The translations under genes were made by a program, and so were the position numbers. The notes below the pieces were generated by a model. That model made no database searches and was not told the DNA's origin. It saw only the letters and a program-made list of their open reading frames with translations. Below are positions 55,840 to 64,000 of a DNA stretch of 64,000 nt, in pieces. How positions within the stretch are numbered: position 1 is the stretch's first letter; every line of letters starts with the position of its first letter. The stretch is from Candolleomyces eurysporus (lineage: Eukaryota > Basidiomycota > Agaricomycetes > Agaricales > Psathyrellaceae), in NCBI GenBank assembly GCA_027579435.1, contig JANBPK010000809.1:336736-400735 (forward strand), written 5' to 3'.

Positions 55840-58660
55840 TCATACTCGCAGATGCTTGCCGACGACACCAAGTCAAAAAAGCGTACTTGCGTGGAGTCGG
55901 AGTGAATGATAGCTCGCGACCTATGAGGCCGTTCGAGTGTCGCATTATAGCCACAGCGCCAGTACCTGCATACAAAATCAGACGAAACGCGAGTTCGTTT
56001 CGATGAGTGCCGGCGCATTTGTTAGGGAGAAATCCACTCACTCATGCGACGAACACGCGCGGTTGGGTCCCTATTGCTGGATTGTACACAGCGTGGATAA
56101 TTCGGACACTGAATAAGACGTCCTCTCATCCTCGTTTTCGAATTCATTGTAAGATTTAGCGAGAGTCCTGTTTCAAATCGAGATAGAACTGAATACATAC
56201 AACGCGTGGACTGCGTCTTTGGATGGGAAGGCGAGTCTCTCAAACATCCAATGGACGTATACAGAGGTGGTATCGAAAGTCCAGACGACTGTGCTGTTCT
56301 CACCCAACAGAGCGCGCAGGAGATGAACGTGTACAATGGACAGACTGTAAAGGACAGTGGGGAGGTTGAAGATGTGCGTACTTTCACTTTTATTCTCTCG
56401 TCCTCTGAATATCTGATTGCTTCTCCGTTAAATCTAATTCTATTGGTAAAACTGATGTAGCCCTCGACAAACTCCCACTCTGGTTCCAGAGGCATATTTG
56501 ACGCACTGTCGATGACGGTTACCGACATGCCTCTCCGCCAAATCGTATCTGGGACACCTACCTTTGACCTCAATCGTCATCAGGCCACGAGGCCAGCTAC
56601 GGGGCATGCGATAAACAGGGTGCATAGATATGCCAGCTTTGATATCTCCAGGTGGGATGGGAGACTCAACGTCCCTTCATCGAGTTGACGTTCGGACTTC
56701 AAGAACCCAAGCAGGGTTCACGAGACTATTGTTCAGAGGTCTCTTGTCTGTTTGTGAATTCGCCAAACCACGTCTGTTCGAAAGAGAGAGAGGTAGATGT
56801 TATATTGGCAAAAAGGTAACGTGCTCGAAGGCGGATACGAGGGAATATTGGAAATATGGAGAGAGAGAAGGAAAGGTAGGTTACAGGGGGGCGAAATGGA
56901 GAACGAAAAACGAGTTAAAAAAATACCCGCACAAACAAAAAACCTTTCGACCACATCTCAACGCGCCCAAACCAGGCTCCAACGATCCGATCCACGATAT
57001 TTACCATCGCCCTGACCCCAATTCAAGTTCGCGGTACTGTTTAAGGAGGAGGGTAGGCCAAGCTGAGTGAACGAGATTCTGCATATGAAATGCGTCGTAC
57101 TGGGTTATGCTGAATTCAGAGATAGCCATTCGTGGCTCGGTGCATAGATGAGGGCTGATAGTCCAGAAAACCAATGTCAATAGATTCGTGGGGCTGATAA
57201 GGGCAACAACAACGACGGCGGCCATGATTCAAGTCATCGATCAATGCTCAAAGGACACCGACTTGTGTTTAAATGCTGTAGGAGGGCCAGGGAGCAAAGG
57301 GGAGGGATGAGCTAGAATATTAGGGATAAGGACGGAGAAGAGGACGTACCACAGGCACGCAGCGAGCTACACATCTACCTTCCCCAAATTGGGTGCGAGC
57401 ACTAATGGTGCGATTGGGAGAGCTGTGAACGGGGAGAATAAATCAGCGTTCGAATTCGGAGACCAGTGAGAGAAAGAAAAGAAGCATGTTTATGGCTCTG
57501 ATGCCATCGGCGCGAAGCTTTCTGGAACGACTTCTCCTATGGCTATTTGCAGGTGCGAAAAGAGGGGTGGCAAAGAAACATGCCGTGCGGACACAGCACC
57601 CATCCCCAGCCCAGCCGCGATGAGCCCATTAGTGTGCACATCGCAAGTAGAACGGCGTCTTGCAACTTGAAATTCGTCGTATTCGTCCTTGAGCAACATT
57701 CTGAGCACCTTGACCACCCAGCTGGTCGCTACTAGGCCTAAATTCAACGCTCCTGGGGATGCACGCAAGCCAGACGACGGCGATAGCTTGCATCCTCTCT
57801 TCTTGGCTTCGTCCTGGTCCTCGCGGCGTTCCTCGGGTGGGAGCCATAAGACTCGTATGGAAAAGCCGACGGACGAGCACGTGGCTGGGTCGACAAGCTG
57901 GACGATGTCACCAACGATTTGTGGGGAGGGAAAGAGGAGGGGAAAATCGTAGAGGGTCTGGAGCTCTGGAAAACCATGAATGACAGGAATGAGTGGCGAA
58001 AGGGAGATAGTGCACCGTGAACATCCTGTCCAACACCTCCTTCGTATCCAATCGCAGCAGACTGGAAGTCTCCGGTCTCGGGCCATGCATGCTAGGCCCC
58101 ACAACGTCGACGATGGACAACACGAGCGTTCTCAGAGCCCAAGCGAGGGCTGCCGACTCAGTACTTGAGGCTTTCAGAGTGGGGTTGGATGAGGTGAATT
58201 CGATCGCATGGGGAGGATTGACTGACCGTAGAATAAGCCGCCGCAATACAGACATCTTGAATATTGACTCCTTCGGGGCCGTCATTACCGGACTCTCCGA
58301 CGGAATCTACGAGCCTTGGTGTGGGCGAGTGGGCCAATTGAAAACTAGCAATCCCCTCGTCTCTGATCATTCCACCCTTCGCAAACAAGTTGCTCAGAGC
58401 GCTCTTCTCGACTCTCTTCGAGTCTCATACGCTGACCGTGGTCATTTGGATGGACATTCTCTTGTCGAGGGAGAGAGGAGATGGAGGTTCGGAGCAACCG
58501 ACAAACCGCCAGCGGNTCGATGCCGTCCCACCCTCTCCATTTGGATGGGTCGAGTCGGCATTCGACGAGACGGAAGCCGGTGAATGTGGTAGAGGACGGT
58601 GGAGACAACCTTGCCTGGGAGATCTCACGAGTCCGGCGAGACGGTTGGCACCAAGAAGAG
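55840..58660 (-). CDS. Unit 2 of an unrecognised, probably membrane-associated family
   Basis: The fullest of three related minus-strand units. Pieces that can be read are ALRTLVLSIVDVVGPSMHGP and RPETSSLLRLDTKEVLDRMF; across an intron ELQTLYDFPLLFPSPQIVGD, IVQLVDPATCSSVGFSIRVL; then LGLVATSWVVKVLRMLLKDE and HTNGLIAAGLGMGAVSARHV. Further down the strand come VVVVALISPTNLLTLVFWTI (57225-57150) and exons around 56570-56030 (WEFVEGYISFTNRIRFNGEA). I could not build one continuous model. Hydrophobic stretches suggest a membrane protein. The DNA from about 55.84 to 58.66 kb is matched piece by piece by 58.87-61.68 kb, showing tandem duplication. An N at 58516 adds doubt. It may be a gene or a decaying copy. 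Confidence 0.35.
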
Positions 58661-58766
58661 GGTAGATGGCGATAGGGTAAAAGCACAGATACCCGACGTA
58701 GCTGCCGTTGGCCTGCTTCGTGGGTCGCCGGCGTGCATTGTAATCAAGCACGTCTAGGATTGGAAC

Positions 58767-58790
58767 TAGCCAAACAAACAAACAAACACA
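58767..58790. repeat. CAAA microsatellite
   Basis: Several tandem CAAA units (CAAACAAACAAACAAACAC) lie between the two tandem family units. Confidence 0.7.
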
Positions 58791-58869
58791 AGTCCTCGCG
58801 TATTTCGTGTTCGAGAATTCCGTCAACGACAATTTAAAAAGGCAGATAGGGCGTACACGCATGAAAGTG

Positions 58870-61680
58870 GAATAGCGCTACCTAAACACAGTACCACTAC
58901 CCGTATTCCAAATTCAAGGCAAGTTCGGAGATCCGCTTGCAACGAATACACGCGCCTGTTGTGAAGTTCGATCTGGTGGATCGTATACAGCCAAGTTGCA
59001 TCGATTCGAACTGGAAAGATCCGCGTTGATTAATTCAGACAATGAATAAACGGCATCTCACCTCTGTTTTACGATTCACTTGAAGTCAAGCGGTAGCCCC
59101 GAGACGGAGGACCTGTAGAGAATCGCGATGCGTTTCAGCTAAGGATGCTTGATGTTAATGCTGGTGACATACAAAGACGCTTGGGTATTCAGCCTCTCTG
59201 GACCGGCAACTTGATTAATCTCACTGAGCATGAAAAAACGGCCATTGAATGTGGGAAGCATATTTGCACCTTCATTGATGTCGGATGATACAGACTGGGT
59301 TCTCCAGGTTCCCGTTGGCACCTCCGTATGCCATCTGACGGTCTAGTCTCTTTGCTAGATATCATCGAATAAGCCCCTGGCAAGATGGAGCTCCCACATA
59401 TGTTCAGACGTCCACAGCGCCATATAAATCTAGCAGTTCCTCTACCGCCTATCCCTTTCCCAACCCAAAATGACGTTGCCAATCACACGGGAAGTCTATC
59501 GCCTCCACTCATATTCACCAACAAGAACAAATAGTCACGCTCCTGATTGGGCGTTGCTGCATGATACTGCATACCCTCTGGGACAGCGCTGGTTGACGAT
59601 GATATCAACCCAAAGACGCCTTAAGGCTGTTGAAATAACAGCTTCCGTTCCAAACGTTCGTTTCTCCATTTCCAGTAAATTCATTTGCACGAAGAATCGA
59701 GACTGAGGGCTGAAAAATACAAGTCTCAAGATTATATTGACTGTCCTACTATTGCAAAGAGGAGCCTGAAAACATGTGTGGAATCTCGTTCGCTCGAGTC
59801 TCTGCATCCGATGACACTAATGATTTGGTACAGATGTGGCAACCTTACCGAACATCTCTAACCAGCCTAGTCCACTATCAATGAGGTCGAACGGGTGTGA
59901 AAGGGGGACCGAGAGTCGATTGAAGTTAATAATCGAATCGCCGGTGCTGTCGTCAGAGAATTTATTACCGCCCGTGCATCCGTCTATTCCGTGACTGAGA
60001 GAGTCGCCTTCCCTGAAAATCGAATGAAAGGTGAAGAGAGAGTAGACGAGACGACTCACCGGTCACTCACACTAAACACGGGCGACTGACTGCCATCTTT
60101 CGACCACAGCTCAGGCTCCTCCAATAATCTAGTGAAGATTCGGCAACCGGTATTTACCGTACATCAACGAAATCGGACGGGAGTGAAAGGGAATCGGCAG
60201 CCGATTGAGAATTGAGATTACTCACGAATCAGATCGTTCAGATACCAGCTCCGAAAATCCAGAACAAATCAACGCAGATGCTCTGGGCGCAAGAGTAGGG
60301 AACGTGACCCTGGCATTATACGAGTGCGACGCCAGCTCCGGTATCTCTCCAGGTAGGATGGGAGATCAGATGTCACTCAACTGAATTGGCGCTTGGAGCT
60401 CGCGGTGAGTTCACTAAGCTATGTCTGTTCGAAAGAGGGGAAGGTAAAAATTATTTTGGCGAAAGAGTGGCACATTGGGGTGGTGGTTAGGAGCGGGTAC
60501 TCAGGAATACTCGAGATACATGGAGGCAAAAGGAGGTAAAAAAAAAANGACATCAATAAGCGCTCAGTAAATGAGATGAGCACTCACCCTCCGTTCAATA
60601 TCCCCTAGCCTCTTGGCTTACCACTGGCCTTATCACATCATCCCACCGCATCGGGGCAGACAGCCTGAGCTTAATTCAAGGTTGCGGTAGTGTTCGGGAA
60701 GGTGGGTGATAGGAGGTGGGCGTATAAGATTCCACAGTTCTGGGTAGTGGAATTCAGAGATACTTATCAATGGTTGGGTGCGTAGTTGTAGATTGATGGT
60801 ATAACCAAATAATATCGGTGAATAGGTGGGGCCAGCAAGAGCAACAACGGTGAGGGCCACCGGCGTGTATTGGAATACTAGAGGAAGAGCTAAAAGATAA
60901 GGGAAGGAATGAGAACGAAGTTAGAATATCGAATATAAGGATGAGAAAGGGTACCTATCATTGACACACAGCAAACTGAGCATCCAGGTTCCCTTGTTTC
61001 GCGTAATCGGATATGAGCGCTAATAGAGCGATATTGAAAGCTGTGGACGGAAGGAAATACGTCAACTTTCAAAATCAGAAACAAGTGAGGGAGAAAGACA
61101 CGGAAAACACAATCATGTTTATGGAAGTAATCCCGGGTACACCTGCCATCAACATGCAGCCTTCTGGAGAAACTTCTCCCATGGTTACTTGCCTGTGCAA
61201 AAAGAGAGGTGGTGAAGAAACGTAGCGCTTAGACCAGCCCCCAACCTCCCCGGCCCAACCGCGACAGGCCAATCATCCTTCGCCAGTGCAGCCATCGCAA
61301 GCTAAATGGCCTCTTGCAACTCGACATCCCGTATTCTTCGTCTCTACGAGCAAGACGTAGCTGGTTGTTCACCGTCCCATTCTCTCTCTTGGCTTTTTCC
61401 TGTTTCTTGCGGCTTTCGTTCGGTAGAACTAGCACGGAGAGGTGACCGGACGAGTGTGTGGCTGAGCCGATGAGTTATACGCTGGAGTAACAATTTTTCC
61501 CGGGAGGTGGAGAAGGGGGAGAATCGTGTCGAGCTACGGACAGCTATGAATACCAAGAGTAGGTGGCCCGGGCAAAAGAGAGATAGCGCACTGCGAAAAT
61601 CCGGCAGAGAGCAGGGCGTCTCCGGCCTCAAACCATACTCACGAGGCCCCACCACGTCCGCGATGGAAGGTCCGAGTGAG
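58870..61680 (-). pseudogene. Unit 3 of the same family, divergent tandem copy
   Basis: This matches unit 2 in several blocks: around 59040 (TTCAGACAATGAATAAACGG), 60330 (CTCCAGGTAGGATGGGAGAT), 60415 (CTATGTCTGTTCGAAAGAGG) and 61230-61660. The hydrophobic exon reads VALAGPTYSPILFGYTINLQ, ISISEFHYPELWN (60860-60640), the counterpart of VVALISPTNLLTLVFWTISP in unit 2. Other parts are MVGPREYGLRPETP and a Ser/Arg-rich stretch. Stops and indels relative to unit 2 break most frames, so decay is likely. An N after an A run at 60548 adds a further break. Confidence 0.35.
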
Positions 61681-61683
61681 TTC

Positions 61684-62335
61684 TAATCTTGGATCAATCC
61701 ACGAATAGTGTCGGAACCAGGAGGGGGAGAACTAGCATTGGGGAGGTCATTCCCTGAAGGAGAGCAACAAGGCAGATGTTGAACGTTGAACGTTGAGTCT
61801 CCGACCGAACTCACATCTGATCGGAGGTTCTTGCCACTGCCAGTCGGAGATTCGGCGCCCATGGCTGTATACACCCATTAATCCGAAATGCTGAGGGATG
61901 AAATTTTACTTTCACTCTACAGCAACGGGAGAAGAAGAGTACGGTTGGTGGAATGAAAGTTAATGCATCCAGCAGCACATACAACTGGTGTCATACGTGC
62001 GCCGCGGAAGGACTTGAACGCAAATTGCAGGGCCCACCCAGGTGTGGGTTGGAATCAGGGGCAGCTATCTCATGAGCTACTACTCCCCCCAGGTTCCGCC
62101 CACGGACCTGAGATACAACTCCCATTCATTTTTAAGTAATCTCGAGCCTCCCCGTTGTCTCAGGGTCCTTGTTTTTACATCCATCGCTGTAGATCGGAGA
62201 TGACACGAACATGTATAGTGGAATTCATGTGTATACGAGCATGTTGTAGTACGCTATGAAATTTCAGTGACCGTCCTCGCAAGATCCTGTATAAATGTTG
62301 TGCAGCGCATGGCCGCATTGCTTGCTATCTCCCTG
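61684..62335. promoter_or_regulatory. Upstream region of TPR-CHAT copy 2 with tRNA-like relic
   Basis: Blocks here recur upstream of copy 1: CTACAGCAACGGGAG (61917 on) also occurs near 48215, and the run from about 62038 (GGTGTGGGTTGGAATCAGG) to the TATA box matches 48400-48710. On the minus strand about 62000-62090 a tRNA-like order is seen (TAGCTCATGAGATAGC, later GCGTTCAAGTCC), but the stems do not close, so no working tRNA is called. Confidence 0.45.
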
Positions 62336-62343
62336 TATAAAAG
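62336..62343 (+). promoter_or_regulatory. TATA box of TPR-CHAT copy 2
   Basis: TATAAAAG occurs about 80 bases before the ATGATG near 62423, in the same context as copy 1. Confidence 0.65.
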
Positions 62344-62422
62344 TGTCAACTCACTCGCCATCCAGACCTTTCATCAACAAAATCCCACCCTTCCTCGGTA
62401 GTTCAGGACCGCAAGCTAAACC

Positions 62423-64000
62423 ATGATGGATGAAGATAGGTACGTTTGAACCGTCTACCAAGGATAATCGACACTCAATATACCGTTACTAGCTCCCTGT
62501 TTCACGATCGAGGCGGCGAAAGGTAAGTCCTGCGTCTTTAAGAAATGACACTGTCGTAACATTGCTTTTCAAGTCAATTTTATTTGACAGGTATGGACGA
62601 TCCTTCGGTGACTCTATGCTATAGTTCTCATCTCTGTGGCTCCTCTAGATGTTTTTCTCAAGCACATAGCTGATATCACTGACGGTGATCATAGCTCGTT
62701 GAAAATAACTGAACTTGTGATATTTGGTTTTGCAGATGAGCCAGATGGAAAACACTTTCCACTTGTTACAGCGTCCCCTGGGCAATGGAAAGTCAAGGGT
62801 TCCATAGAGCTGTGAGTGGTCATTGATTTATCTTAAACGCACAATAGGAGTTGATGGCAGTTGCAAGCCCTAAAAGCGTGGAAGGAATTGGAATTATCGC
62901 CATGTCAGAGGAGGGTTGGGACATGGGGTTCACGCATTTGGACTGCGTTGAAATACGAAATGGAGCGAATTGCACAGAATTCTGTACGCACACTGATGGT
63001 TTCAAGGTCAAAGCATTGGCACTTATGGGGGGAAGTTACAGGTCATATCCGGGATATGGAGACATGCGATCGGCGGCCGTGCCTGACAATATCGTGGGAG
63101 ATATGCGAAATACCATTCGAGTCTACGACAAGCGGGGAGAGTGAGTAATTATATCAAGTGTAACAGGGAAGAACTCTCCTCATGCGATCCATCCAGACAC
63201 CCTGACTTTACTGAGCACCCGCAGGGCCGGGTGTCGACAGGTCTTTGGACCGTCTATCTCCGTCTCCGGTTTTTGGGAGCCAGTTGTACCACCTGAGAGA
63301 GTAGACCGCCTTGGGTCGGTCGATACCCTTGGAGGCATTTTGAAACAAAGCTTTGAACGTACAGATGCCCTCTCCAGCATCACTGAATCAATTTCAGCAA
63401 CACGAAAAGAGGTCGAGCCCACTCCAGCTAGCCACCCAGACCTCCCTGTTAGGCTGAAAACCCTTGGCAACTCGGTCGCAGATCACTTTGAGCGTACAGT
63501 TGCCCTCTCAGGCACTGCTGAAGTAGTGTCAGCATTACGACGATCGGTCAAGTCGACTGCAGCTGGTCGTCCAGACCTCCCTGCCACGCCCAACAACCCG
63601 GGAACGTCGCTGTCAAAACGCTTCGAGCGCACCGGAGCTCTCTCCGACATTTCTCAATCAAGTTTAGTCCAACAGCAAGCAGTTGAGCTGACTCCTGCTG
63701 GTCATCGAAACCTCCCTGGTAAACTCGGAAACTTTCAAAACTCGCTCTTGAGTCGCTTCAAAGGCACCGGAGTCCTTTCAGATAATGCTGAATCAATTGC
63801 AGTCAAACAACGAGCAGTCGAGCAGACTCCTGCTGGTCATCCAGACCTCCCTGGCAACTTGGAAAACACGCCCTCGGGTCGGTTCAAGCATACCGGAGCC
63901 CTCTCCATCATTGATGAATCAATTTCAGTCAAACAGCATGCAGTCGAGCAGACCCCTGCTGCTCATCCAGATCTCCCTGGCAGGCTCAACAACCTGGGAA
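62423..64000 (+). CDS. TPR-CHAT gene, copy 2, 5' part (runs off the right edge)
   Basis: Paralogue of copy 1 with the same tiny first exon (ATGATGGATGAAGATAG, MMDEDR) and microexon layout. The N-terminal domain reads ITELVIFGFADEPDGKHFPL, VTASPGQWKV and MAVASPKSVEGIGIIAMSEE, then AALALMGG-like KALALMGGSYRSYPGYGDMR and NIVGDMRNTIRVYDKRGE. It has no MITE at the position where copy 1 does. Repeats follow with FER starts at 63352, 63487, 63622, 63757 and 63883 (135-base spacing, the last 126). The frame has no stop from about 63300 to 64000, but several usual Leu positions are changed (PNNPG for LNNLG), hinting at divergence. The CHAT domain, if present, lies beyond the window. Confidence 0.7.
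63352..64000 (+). repeat. 135-base tandem repeats encoding TPR-like units (copy 2)
   Basis: Five units in register with those of copy 1, encoding around AVEQTPAGHPDLPG. The fourth interval is 126 bases, a loss of three codons. The array continues to the window edge. Confidence 0.8.

Noticed and set aside
59774..59880. Plus-strand ATG reading MCGISFARVSA, like the start of a class II amidotransferase
   Set aside because: Only the first four residues fit; the frame ends after some 36 residues and no further synthetase motifs follow.
62000..62090. Functional tRNA gene on the minus strand
   Set aside because: Acceptor and T stems do not pair and no clear anticodon loop is seen; kept only as a relic.

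Overview
The window is nuclear DNA of a filamentous basidiomycete, most likely an agaricomycete mushroom. The evidence is dense genes on both strands, many 45-60 base introns with GT...AG ends, and families typical of these fungi: the PCL cyclin, fungal Med1, an EF-hand MscS channel, an HMG-box factor of mating-type style, and TPR-CHAT proteins. Single N characters are scattered through it, and in at least five genes deleting the N restores the reading frame, so they look like assembly artefacts. No rRNA, intact tRNA or CRISPR array was seen. || Layout. 1-2.6 kb: tail of an unknown gene, a PHO80-type cyclin and ribosomal protein L12, the last two divergent. 2.7-7.75 kb: four members of an unrecognised small-protein family. 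Two (A, C) carry a mitochondrial-type presequence and two (B, D) do not. The A-B pair was copied as a block to make C-D, together with the tail of the L12 gene, and a solo LTR with a 5-base target duplication lies between the blocks. 7.9-46 kb: mostly single-copy housekeeping genes. These are Mediator Med1, an MscS channel, a large repeat-rich membrane-anchored protein, palmitoyl-protein thioesterase, cysteinyl-tRNA synthetase, a concentrative nucleoside transporter, a DCAF7-type WD40 protein, a small Cys-motif protein, an Apq12-like protein, a mitochondrial pyruvate carrier subunit, a chitin-binding/DM9 protein, a four-helix membrane protein, a Gly/Pro/Tyr-rich protein, COG5, acetolactate synthase regulatory subunit, an HMG-box protein, an FHA-domain protein and a polytopic membrane protein. 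|| 46-64 kb is an accessory, repeat-rich region. It holds three TPR-CHAT (caspase-like protease) copies: one nearly full length but damaged by a MITE, a nonsense codon and an apparent frameshift (48.8-52.4 kb); one 3' fragment with a nonsense codon (about 54.6-55.5 kb); and one open copy that runs off the right edge (62.4-64 kb). They alternate with three related minus-strand units of an unrecognised, probably membrane-associated family, two of which are tandem copies of about 2.8 kb. A natural empty site for the MITE is present in the rightmost CHAT copy. || The housekeeping genes have no shared pathway. The parts most worth follow-up are the presequence family, the CHAT/membrane-unit array, the short FHA gene abutting the HMG gene, and the sequence artefacts that break reading frames.
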